Below are positions 1 to 6,060 of a stretch of DNA of 7,314 nucleotides, piece by piece. Every line of letters starts with the position of its first letter. Position 1 is the first letter of the stretch. Source of the DNA: Thiomonas sp. (GTDB taxonomy: Bacteria; Pseudomonadota; Gammaproteobacteria; Burkholderiales; Burkholderiaceae_C); contig JAQTVS010000133.1 in the NCBI GenBank assembly GCA_028706735.1, positions 1 through 7,314 on the forward strand, in the 5' to 3' direction. Both the position numbers and the translations under genes were made by a program. The notes beneath the pieces are model-generated. The model made no database searches. It was not told the DNA's origin and saw nothing but the letters and a program-made list of their open reading frames with translations.

Positions 1-176
1 GCGACATCCTGCGTGGACTTCGCAAAGACGACGGCATCAGGTGGGCATGTCGGATGAAAGGAGACATCTTTTCCGTGCTGATCGCGAATGGTTTGACCCA
101 GTGCACATCGCTCACCGAATAATTCCCTCAGTTGAGTGATGATCTGCGCCTTCTCGCTTTTCGCCACGGCAGTCAT
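1..176 (-). CDS. FAD-linked oxidase (glycolate oxidase/D-lactate dehydrogenase type), N-terminal part, runs off left edge
   Basis: Reading leftwards from an ATG at 176-174 gives 58 codons that stay open to the window edge. The protein begins MTAVAKSEKAQIITQL and continues with an RDQHGKDVSFHP segment and then PPDAVV...STQDV. This pattern (R..HG.D.S..P...PDAVV...ST.DV) marks the start of the FAD-binding domain in GlcD/D-lactate dehydrogenase-type flavoproteins, which oxidise 2-hydroxyacids and pass electrons to the respiratory chain. A strong ribosome site, GGGGGA, lies about 6 bases before the ATG and supports this start. The gene lies downstream of the exporter on the same strand, after a 101-bp gap with a 12-bp palindrome, so it may have its own promoter. 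The substrate cannot be judged because the catalytic C-terminal half is outside the window. Confidence 0.75.
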   Translation of the reverse strand, partial: MTAVAKSEKAQIITQLRELFGERCALGQTIRDQHGKDVSFHPTCPPDAVVFAKSTQDV

Positions 177-277
177 TTGACGTCCCCCTGGGGTTGGTTA
201 ATCAAGCACATTGTGGACCGGTCCATTCGTCACATTTCAGGCGCAGATCCTGGGCATTGAATTTCTTGAAGCACACA
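177..277 (-). promoter_or_regulatory. Intergenic region with palindrome TGGACCGGTCCA (214-225), candidate operator of the FAD-linked oxidase gene
   Basis: A perfect 12-bp palindrome at 214-225 sits 38 bases ahead of the oxidase start codon, between it and the exporter stop. The form TGG-N6-CCA resembles operators of GntR/FadR-type regulators, which often control 2-hydroxyacid oxidase genes. That family link is inference, and no such regulator is visible in the window. I see no convincing -35/-10 pair and no terminator hairpin with a T-run after the exporter gene. Confidence 0.4.
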
Positions 278-1666
278 TCAGCGCAGCGTCCAGGCCGCGA
301 TGAACGCCCCGGCCAGCAGAGCCAGCGCCGCTCCGAGTAGCGCCGCACCTGTGCCCGCCATGCCTCCGGCTTGCAGATGCAGGAAGCCGCCGAGCAGGGC
401 GATGCCCAGTGCGCCCGCAGCCTGCCGTGCGGTGTTGTTCACCGCCGAGGCCATGCCGGCGCGTTCGTGCGGCACGGCGCCGATGGCGGCATGCACCACG
501 GCCGGCATGGCCGGCACCAGGCCCAGCCCGGCCAGCAGCAGCCAGGGCGCCATCGCAAGGAATGGGGTCTGCGCCTCAACGCGCACCAAGCCGAGATAGG
601 CGCCCCCCATCAGCGCCAACCCGGCGACAGATGTCCAGCGCGCGCCGAACCGCCCCACCAGCCGCCCGCCGAACGACACCAGCACCACGAAGGGCAGGAA
701 CATCACGCTCAGCCGCACCCCGGCCTGCGCCGCCGACAAGCCTTGCACGTGCTGGAAGAACAAACTCATGGCGAACAGCATGCCCATGACGCCGAAGTTC
801 ATCAAGCCCGCCGCCACATTGGCGCCGGTAAACGCAGGAAGGCGGAAGAAGGTCAGCGGAATCAGCGGCTGAATCACGCGGCCCTCCCACCAGACAAAGA
901 GCCCGCCGCCCAACACGGTGACGCCGCCAGCCAGCAGGATGGGCGGTGCGGCCCAGCCCAGCGCATGGCCTTCGATCAAGGCGAACAGCAAGGCGGCCAA
1001 GCTCACCGTGGCCAGCACCTGCCCGACCGCGTCCAGCTTCCGCTGAGTGTCCCCGTGAGATTCGCGCACGGAGCGGGCGGTCAGCAGCAAAGCCACCAGC
1101 CCGACCGGCAGATTGATCCAGAAGATCGCCCGCCAGCCCAGCGCATCCACCAGCACGCCACCCAGCGTCGGCCCTGCCACCAGCGCCACCCCGGAAATGC
1201 CCGCCCACAGGCCGATGGCCCGCGCCCGCAGGCGCGCATCGACGAAAGCCTGCCGCAGAATGGCCAGCGAGTTGGGCAGCAGCGCCGCAGCCCCCACGCC
1301 CTGCACCACCCGCGCGGCGTTCAGCCAGGTCAAGCTCGGAGACAGGGCGCACAGCAGCGAGGCCAGCACGAACACCACCAGGCCGATGATGTACACGCGC
1401 TTGCGCCCGTAGAGGTCGGCCAGTTCGCCTGCGCCCAGCATCAGGCTGCTGAAGCTCAGCGCGTAAGCGTCGCTCACCCACTGCAGGCCAGACAGACTGG
1501 TGTGCAACTCGCGATGAATCTGCGGCAGCGCGACGTTGACCACGGTGATGTCGAGTTGCACCATGGACAGGCCGAGAGAAACGGCGAGCAGCAGACCGAG
1601 CGGAGACGGAACTGCACCGCCCGTGATTTGCGTTGAAGTCTCTGCAAGAGGTTCTGGTGGTGACAT
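278..1666 (-). CDS. MFS drug exporter, DHA2 (EmrB/QacA) family
   Basis: This 462-residue inner-membrane protein is a proton-driven multidrug-type exporter of the DHA2 group, predicted to have 14 helices. Family signatures appear in order: LDITVVNVALP (residues 38-48, helix 1), GELADLYGRKR (80-90, motif A in the loop after helix 2), ARVVQGVGAA (118-127, motif B), AGPTLGGVLVDALGW (164-178, antiporter motif C), and ERAGMASAVNNTARQAAG (401-418, typical of the second half of DHA2 proteins). Length is close to the family norm and the reading frame is intact. The ATG at 1666 is only 9 bases after the methyltransferase stop and has no clear ribosome site, so translation is probably coupled to that gene. 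The substrate is unknown. The neighbours suggest it could export a methylated or amino-acid-related compound, but this is inference. Confidence 0.92.
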   Translation of the reverse strand: MSPPEPLAETSTQITGGAVPSPLGLLLAVSLGLSMVQLDITVVNVALPQIHRELHTSLSGLQWVSDAYALSFSSLMLGAGELADLYGRKRVYIIGLVVFVLASLLCALSPSLTWLNAARVVQGVGAAALLPNSLAILRQAFVDARLRARAIGLWAGISGVALVAGPTLGGVLVDALGWRAIFWINLPVGLVALLLTARSVRESHGDTQRKLDAVGQVLATVSLAALLFALIEGHALGWAAPPILLAGGVTVLGGGLFVWWEGRVIQPLIPLTFFRLPAFTGANVAAGLMNFGVMGMLFAMSLFFQHVQGLSAAQAGVRLSVMFLPFVVLVSFGGRLVGRFGARWTSVAGLALMGGAYLGLVRVEAQTPFLAMAPWLLLAGLGLVPAMPAVVHAAIGAVPHERAGMASAVNNTARQAAGALGIALLGGFLHLQAGGMAGTGAALLGAALALLAGAFIAAWTLR

Positions 1667-1675
1667 ACGGGTCAG

Positions 1676-2458
1676 TCAATGCGTCGCCGCACGCTGCGCA
1701 ACCAAGGTGGTCATCGGCCAAAGCAAGGTGCAACTACCGCCCCCATCTTGCACTGTCAGGAAGTCCTGAACTCCCTCAAGACAATCCTCGTCCGAATACT
1801 CCGGCTTGGCAGAAAACAGCAGACGTAAAAACTTGCCCAGATGCTGAGAATCGGCAAATCGCCATCGAGCGGTGTTGTCGTAGAACGCGGGGCGGCTCCA
1901 GCCCGTCAATCCACAAATTGTGGTGGCGAAATCTTGGGACAAAAATGACACCTCATGGCCGGTCACGCAGGAGCGAGCGATGAAGCTATCGAAATAGCGC
2001 GCCAATGTCGTGCCCGCAAAGATGTCGGTGATCACCAACCGACCGCCAGGTTTGGTGTGCGCGGCGAATCGCTCAAACGCCCGCGTTTTGTCGCGGACAT
2101 GATGGATGGCGCCGCGGCTCCAGACCGCGTCGAAACCCTTGAACGCCAGTTCCATATCCTCTGCTGCCTGGTGGTGGATACGGATATTGCGCGGCAGAAT
2201 TTCGGCAAGCCCTTGCGTTTGCTCTGACGCGGGATCGACGATGTCCAGGCGGCCGTTCGCACCAAGCGTTCTGGCAATTTCGCGGCTGAAGTACCCTGTT
2301 CCGGCACCAACCTCCACAATGGATTCCCCTGGTCTTGGTTGAAGCAAGTCGTGCATTAATTTCAAATCGTGTAGCCACGCGTCGGGATACAGACGCAGGG
2401 CATCCTGATAGTTGGTCGAGCGCTCACCACTGAATTCGGCATCGGTGTCGGCATACAT
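1676..2458 (-). CDS. Class I SAM-dependent methyltransferase
   Basis: The protein has a Rossmann-type methyltransferase core. Motif I is IVEVGAGTGYFSREIA, with an acidic residue ending the next strand (LDIVDP). Then come QAAEDMEL (motif II region), FDAVWSRGAIHHV (motif III/IV region) and KPGGRLVITDIF (post-motif beta strand). It should be cytosolic and transfer a methyl group to a small molecule, whose identity the sequence does not reveal. The start was placed at the ATG at 2458 (260 residues), preceded by TTTTGGAGATCATTGCC, where GGAG lies 9 bases upstream. The frame also allows an ATG at 2512, which would add 18 residues (MRLLIAALSLLSILEIIA) resembling a membrane or signal segment, but that ATG has no good ribosome site. 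The gene lies between the binding-protein and exporter genes in an apparent operon. Confidence 0.85.
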   Translation of the reverse strand: MYADTDAEFSGERSTNYQDALRLYPDAWLHDLKLMHDLLQPRPGESIVEVGAGTGYFSREIARTLGANGRLDIVDPASEQTQGLAEILPRNIRIHHQAAEDMELAFKGFDAVWSRGAIHHVRDKTRAFERFAAHTKPGGRLVITDIFAGTTLARYFDSFIARSCVTGHEVSFLSQDFATTICGLTGWSRPAFYDNTARWRFADSQHLGKFLRLLFSAKPEYSDEDCLEGVQDFLTVQDGGGSCTLLWPMTTLVAQRAATH

Positions 2459-2533
2459 GGCAATGATCTCCAAAATTGACAAAAGGCTCAAAGCCGCGAT
2501 CAACAACCGCATCCCATTGCGGCCGTGCCCGTT

Positions 2534-3679
2534 TCATTGCACGCTCTCCACCGCCAGCGGAGTTTTCTTTCCCTCTTTGAACTGCGACAGGGTGATGACC
2601 GGATGCACCAATTCGCCGGTGGAGGTGAAGCGAATGTCTTTCTTGGTCACGCCGTCGTAGTCGACGTGGCGGATGAAGGGCAGGTAGACCTTGGGATCGA
2701 CCGACTTGGCTTTCATCATGGCGTGGGCCAGCACCATCGTGGCGTCATAGGCATAAGACGAAAACGGCTGCAGGGCGGAGGCGCCGAATGCCTTCACGTA
2801 GCGGGCCTTCCATGTGGGCCCACCGGGCATGTCCTGCAGCGGCGTGCCGCCTTCGGCGCAGATCGTGCCGTTTACCGCAGGGCCGGCCAGTGTCGCTAGT
2901 TCGCTGGTGCAGATGCCGTCGCCGCCCATGAACTGCGCCTTGACGCCAAGCTGCGCCATCTGGCGCAGCATCGGCCCGGCCTGGGCATAGGCCCCGCCGT
3001 AGAAAATCACCGCCGGATGCGCCGCCTTGATCTGGGTGAGGATGGCGGTGAAATCGGTCGCGTGGTCATTGGTGTATTGGTGATCGACGATGCGCATGCC
3101 GTCCTTCTTCGCGTCGGCAATGAACACGGAAGCGATGCCCTGGCCATAGGCGGTGCCGTCGTCCACCACCGCGGCGGTCTTGTCGTGCAGGTGGTGTGCC
3201 GCGTATTGCGCCAGGCCGGCGCCGATGGCGTCGTCGTTCGCCAGCATGCGGAAGAACGTCTTGAAGCCCTGCTGGGCAATTTTGGGATCGGTGGAAGCCG
3301 GGGTGATTTCAGGAATGCCCGCGCGTTCATAGATGCGCGAGGCTGGGTAGGTGCAGCCAGATTCGAGGTGGCCGACGACGCCGTTCACTTTTTCATCGGC
3401 GAACTTTTGCGCCACGACCGTGGCCTGCTTGGGGTCGCCCTGGTCGTCCTCCACATCCACCTTCCAGGTCACCGGCTTGCCGTCGATGCTGGCGTGCTCG
3501 GCGTTCAGGTGCTGAATCGCCATCGAGACACCGTTGGCCGCATCCTTGCCGTAGGCAGAGGCCGGGCCGGTCATCGGCCCGGCATAGCCGAGGGTGACCA
3601 CGCTGGGTGCCGCAAGGACGGGTGCTGCGGAACAGGCCGCGAGCATGGCGGCTATCGCACAACGTTGCAAGGTCAACAT
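2534..3679 (-). CDS. LivJ/LivK-type branched-chain amino acid ABC transporter substrate-binding protein
   Basis: This 381-residue periplasmic ligand-binding protein belongs to the Peripla_BP_6 family. Residues 1-24 form a signal peptide ending ...APVLAA. An internal LAAC (13-16) also fits a lipobox, so a lipoprotein is possible. The mature part aligns by eye with LivJ throughout: VTLGYAGPMTGPASAYG (28-44), DDQGDPKQA (78-86), VVGHLESGCTYPAS (101-114), GIPEITPASTDP (121-132), DDGTAYGQG (173-181), and IFYGGAYAQAGPMLRQ (225-240). The family binds leucine, isoleucine, valine or other amino acids and amides; the ligand here is not determined. The start is well supported by AGGAG 7 bases before the ATG. 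No LivH, LivM, LivG or LivF partner gene is in the window, so it is either an orphan or works with a transporter encoded elsewhere. It is the first gene of the apparent operon and is divergent from the Lrp-type regulator. Confidence 0.93.
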   Translation of the reverse strand: MLTLQRCAIAAMLAACSAAPVLAAPSVVTLGYAGPMTGPASAYGKDAANGVSMAIQHLNAEHASIDGKPVTWKVDVEDDQGDPKQATVVAQKFADEKVNGVVGHLESGCTYPASRIYERAGIPEITPASTDPKIAQQGFKTFFRMLANDDAIGAGLAQYAAHHLHDKTAAVVDDGTAYGQGIASVFIADAKKDGMRIVDHQYTNDHATDFTAILTQIKAAHPAVIFYGGAYAQAGPMLRQMAQLGVKAQFMGGDGICTSELATLAGPAVNGTICAEGGTPLQDMPGGPTWKARYVKAFGASALQPFSSYAYDATMVLAHAMMKAKSVDPKVYLPFIRHVDYDGVTKKDIRFTSTGELVHPVITLSQFKEGKKTPLAVESVQ

Positions 3680-3806
3680 GGTGAGACTCCTTCTCGGGAA
3701 ATGCAGGCAAGGTGCGACTGACTCGGTTCTGGCTCAACTGGTACGACGAGTCAATGTCGCGCGTTGTCGCTACTGCGGTCAGGCGTAGCTGCCATCTGAC
3801 GAATCG

Positions 3807-3822
3807 ATACTATTACCAGTAT
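3807..3822. promoter_or_regulatory. Candidate Lrp/AsnC operator in the divergent intergenic region
   Basis: The inverted repeat ATACT-ATTACC-AGTAT (5-bp perfect arms, 16 bp in all) lies between the binding-protein and regulator genes. Lrp-type proteins bind AT-rich, weakly palindromic sites of about 15 bp, and such regulators often control themselves and a divergent neighbour. The site sits just upstream of a TAAAAT box at 3833-3838, which could be the -10 of the regulator gene; no good -35 was found. On the minus strand a TTGACT (3754-3749) is followed 17 bases later by only a poor -10, CAGAAC, so the binding-protein promoter is not settled. Confidence 0.4.
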
Positions 3823-3892
3823 GCGCTAAGATTAAAATCAAATGGCTGCAACTATGGGGTTATGCAGCAAGTATTTTTCCAATAGTGCCGTC

Positions 3893-4381
3893 ATGTCGAA
3901 AGAAACATCCGATCTCCTGCAGGATTCCTACGTACGCCGCATGATCGACATCGTGCAGAGCGACGGGCGCATCACGGTGCAGGCGCTCGCCGACTCGATC
4001 GGACTGTCGGCGCCCCCGTGCTGGCGGAGGTTGCGAGATATGGAGGAAAGCGGCCTGATCGTCCGCTATGCCGCACTCCTTGACCGCACGAAGTTGGGCC
4101 TGGACTCGTGCATGTTTACGCAGGTGAGTCTGGAGAAGCACTCTGAGGCTGTCGTCGCCGATTTCGAGCGGGCCGTGCGCGCAGCACCGGAAATCCAGGA
4201 GTGCTGGGTCATCACCGGCGATGCGGACTACCTGTTAAAGATCTACGTGCCAGATGCGCAGGCATTCGATCGTTTCGTCTCGCGCTTCATGCTCAAGATC
4301 AAGGGCGTGCGCCAGTTGAAGACAGCGGTGGCGTTGCGCGAAGTCAAGCTGGAAACCCGGCTCCAATTGCCGAGTGGATGA
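3893..4381 (+). CDS. Lrp/AsnC family transcriptional regulator
   Basis: The protein is 162 residues from the ATG at 3893, the usual Lrp length. An N-terminal winged helix-turn-helix covers roughly residues 10-60, with LADSIGLSAPPCWRRLRDME as the core; the PCWRR stretch is typical of the recognition helix in this family. A C-terminal RAM effector-binding domain follows, with the characteristic VITGDADYLLKI and a closing GVRQLKTAVALREVK. Such proteins form dimers and octamers and respond to amino acids. In-frame ATGs at 3842 and 3854 would lengthen the N-terminus by 17 or 13 residues. None of the starts has a clear ribosome site. The shorter form was chosen because it matches family length and leaves room for a TAAAAT -10 box at 3833-3838. 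It is divergent from the LivJ-like gene and probably regulates that operon, with an amino acid as likely effector. Confidence 0.9.
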   Translation: MSKETSDLLQDSYVRRMIDIVQSDGRITVQALADSIGLSAPPCWRRLRDMEESGLIVRYAALLDRTKLGLDSCMFTQVSLEKHSEAVVADFERAVRAAPEIQECWVITGDADYLLKIYVPDAQAFDRFVSRFMLKIKGVRQLKTAVALREVKLETRLQLPSG

Positions 4382-4925
4382 ATGGGACGAGGTGTGGCAC
4401 TGCAGCCTCATCTGTCGATGTAGGGCGAAGGACGTGAGTGGAAAGTTCTCGTTCTTCCATCCGTCCTGCAAAGATGGAAAATATCTTAATAGTCCGTTGG
4501 AACTCAAGAATCACTCGGAACGCTTTTGCACCTTGCCATCGGGCTACACCACGTCTCGATTTGATATGGCGTCTCAGGAAGCGTCTTCTCCTAGCTGGTG
4601 AATGCGAATCACCCACCACAGCCCATGGATTTGTGGGCGATGCTCTTCGAGCACCGGGCTTCTGCTGCGCAGGCCGTGGACAACACCTATGGACGGACTT
4701 CGCCGCCCACAGGGTTGCCCACCGCACAGCCCTTCGCCCACAAGCCCCACAGGCTCCAGCTACCACTCTGAGAGACAACCGAACCCACGCCGGCTATCCT
4801 TGGCCTGCTGCATCCCGCGCACGGAACACGCATCGCACAAGGATCATTGGAAGATTCCTGCATTATTGGAAATTCCCAGTCGAACTCCGTGGCGAGAGTG
4901 CCGGGTTGTCGGCACACCTGAATTG

Positions 4926-4963
4926 CCGCGGAGGTTGCAGGAGGCGCAACAAGGGAACCGCGG
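4926..4963. repeat. Nested inverted repeat bounded by CCGCGG
   Basis: CCGCGGAG occurs at 4926-4933 and again at 4958-4965, as a direct repeat 32 bases apart. Because CCGCGG is its own complement, the two copies also pair as the outer stem of a hairpin. Inside lies GTTGC (4934-4938), loop AGGAGGC, then GCAAC (4946-4950). A further inverted repeat, GTGCCG-GGTTGT-CGGCAC, lies just to the left at 4898-4915. The role is unknown: it could be a structured RNA, a protein-binding site or chance in GC-rich DNA. Confidence 0.4.
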
Positions 4964-5159
4964 AGAACCCATGCACGGCGCGGATGCGGGCCCACTCGTC
5001 AACAATGCATCGTCGATCGGAATGCGGTGTCCGTCGATCAGCGCGTGATGGTGTCGGGTGTTGGGCGGATCCTGACCAGGATGTTGCCGTGAAGGGACCG
5101 TGCGCCAGCAGGGCCCCCGCACGGACATCTCTTATCCTGTGCCGAACTGACCAAACAGT

Positions 5160-5210
5160 CGGCGAACGTGTTGTGATCAAACTCGGTCGAGCGCTGATCA
5201 GAGTTCGCCG
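5160..5210. repeat. Inverted repeat with 8-bp arms enclosing two TGATCA palindromes
   Basis: CGGCGAAC (5160-5167) is repeated in inverse as GTTCGCCG (5203-5210), and each arm has a TGATCA palindrome on its inner side (5174-5179 and 5195-5200). The arms are spaced unequally from the inner palindromes, so the stem is imperfect. It lies about 135 bases upstream of the toxin gene. The function is unknown. Confidence 0.4.
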
Positions 5211-5316
5211 GAAACCGATCGGCGACGGACGACTTCTGATCGATCGCGAACGACTGCGGATCATTGGCAAACAGCGTTCACTCTTCGACGGGGATTCTCG
5301 GCTTGCGTTCGTCAGA

Positions 5317-5337
5317 GTCCCATATTGGGACTATACT
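5317..5337 (+). promoter_or_regulatory. higBA promoter and operator
   Basis: A perfect inverted repeat GTCCCA-TAT-TGGGAC occupies 5317-5331 and is followed at once by TATACT (5332-5337), a good -10 box. The match at the -35 position is poor (about 5308-5313). HigA-type antitoxins repress their own operon by binding palindromes that overlap the promoter, so this is the expected operator. The -10 ends only 7 bases before the toxin ATG at 5345, which implies a very short leader or none. Confidence 0.6.
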
Positions 5338-5344
5338 GTGGGTG

Positions 5345-5647
5345 ATGCGAGTGATTGCGGTGTCCACCCTTCGAGCTTTTGGGGAGTTGCACCCCGATGC
5401 TGAGCAGCCGCTCAAGGCTTGGTATGACGAAGCAACAAATGCGGCCTGGACCCAGCCCGCAGACATCAAGCAGCAGTACCGCAGCGCCAGCGTGCTGAAG
5501 AACCGTCGCGTCGTCTTCAACATCAAAGGCAATGACTACCGGCTGATCGTGGCGATAGCCTACAAGTTGCAGATCGTCTACGTGAAGTTCGTCGGCACCC
5601 ACAAGGAGTACGACGCCGTTGACGCGGAAACCGTTGAAATGGCCTAA
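5345..5647 (+). CDS. higB: HigB-family type II toxin (mRNA interferase)
   Basis: The protein is 100 residues from the ATG at 5345. It matches the HigB_toxin family by eye over its full length: the start MRVIAVSTLRAFGELHPDAE, then LKAWYDEA, then WTQPADIKQQYRSASVLKNR, the hallmark RVVFNIKGNDYRL, and the C-terminal IVYVKFVGTHKEYDAVDAET. Members have the RelE-like fold and cleave mRNA on the ribosome. The same frame is open further left to an ATG at 5264, but the operator and -10 box fall inside that stretch and the family N-terminus begins at 5345. There is no good ribosome site. The gene precedes its antitoxin, the usual order for higBA. It appears intact. Confidence 0.9.
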   Translation: MRVIAVSTLRAFGELHPDAEQPLKAWYDEATNAAWTQPADIKQQYRSASVLKNRRVVFNIKGNDYRLIVAIAYKLQIVYVKFVGTHKEYDAVDAETVEMA

Positions 5648-5665
5648 CCGGCCACAGAGGAAGAC

Positions 5666-6037
5666 ATGGACATCCGCCCCATCCACACCGAAGCAGACTA
5701 CAAGGCGACCCTGAAGGAAATTTCTGCCTTGATAGCGTCCGATCCAGATCTGGGCACGCCCGAGGGGGATCGTCTGGACATCCTGGCCACGCTGGTGCAA
5801 GCCTATGAAGCCAAGCACGTCCCCATCGCCGCGCCCGATCCGGTCGAAGCGATCAAATTCCGGATGGAGCAGAGTGGCCTGTCCGTCAAGGATCTTGAGC
5901 CCATCATCGGCAAAAGCAATCGGGTCTACGAAGTCCTGAATCGCAAGCGTCCGTTGACCTTGGCCATGATCCGCAGATTGCACCACCGCCTAGGCATCCC
6001 GGCGGACGTGTTGATCGCCGAGAACGTTGCCGGGTAA
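5666..6037 (+). CDS. higA: HigA-family antitoxin with XRE-type helix-turn-helix
   Basis: The 123-residue protein begins 18 bases after the toxin stop, with GAGGA 5 bases before the ATG, so the two genes form one operon. The N-terminal part (MDIRPIHTEADYKATLKEIS, then DPDLGTPEGDRLDILATLVQ) and the segment PDPVEAIKFRMEQSGLSVKD are typical of COG5499 HigA proteins. The helix-turn-helix covers about residues 60-112 (GLSVKDLEPIIGKSNRVYEV, then LNRKRPLTLAMIRRL). It should neutralise HigB by direct binding and repress the operon through the palindrome at 5317-5331. The frame is intact, and its stop lies only 23 bases from the convergent trbI stop. Confidence 0.92.
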   Translation: MDIRPIHTEADYKATLKEISALIASDPDLGTPEGDRLDILATLVQAYEAKHVPIAAPDPVEAIKFRMEQSGLSVKDLEPIIGKSNRVYEVLNRKRPLTLAMIRRLHHRLGIPADVLIAENVAG

Positions 6038-6060
6038 CGCAGTACGTCAGACATTACGGT

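Larger units (their letters stand above)
4382..5316. other. Gene-poor intergenic stretch of about 0.9 kb with several inverted repeats
   Basis: No open frame here has a recognisable domain, plausible amino-acid composition or ribosome site. A long open frame on the plus strand (4438-5403) looks fortuitous: it is rich in Arg, Cys and His and overlaps the higB toxin start out of frame. The stretch holds short hairpins at 4597-4613, 4621-4638 and 4641-4653, a cluster of CCCACA/CCACAG motifs at about 4704-4756, inverted repeats at 4898-4915 and 4926-4963, and an 8-bp inverted repeat at 5160-5167/5203-5210. No tRNA, terminator or attachment core could be identified. It may be the decayed border between the metabolic block and the mobile DNA to the right. 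Confidence 0.5.

Noticed and set aside
371..1636. Long plus-strand open frame antisense to the exporter gene
   Set aside because: It is rich in His, Gln, Arg and Pro, has no domain, and mirrors the GC-rich codons of a well-supported DHA2 exporter on the other strand.
576..1733. Second minus-strand open frame overlapping the exporter
   Set aside because: It is an out-of-frame reading of the exporter with Arg/Ala/Gly-rich composition and no membrane pattern.
3017..3721. Plus-strand open frame antisense to the LivJ-like gene
   Set aside because: No domain or ribosome site; the opposite strand matches LivJ over its full length.
3726..3754. Minus-strand TTGACT with a 17-base spacer as promoter of the LivJ-like gene
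   Set aside because: The -10 partner CAGAAC matches the consensus at only half its positions, so it was not listed as a promoter.
4687..4995. Minus-strand open frame of 102 codons
   Set aside because: Composition rich in Gly, Pro, Ser and Cys with no family pattern; likely chance in GC-rich DNA.
5264..5344. N-terminal extension of HigB to an ATG at 5264
   Set aside because: The extension covers the operator palindrome and -10 box, and the family N-terminus begins at 5345.
4438..5403. 321-codon plus-strand open frame in the gene-poor stretch
   Set aside because: No recognisable domain, odd Arg/Cys/His-rich composition, no ribosome site, and it overlaps the higB promoter and start out of frame.
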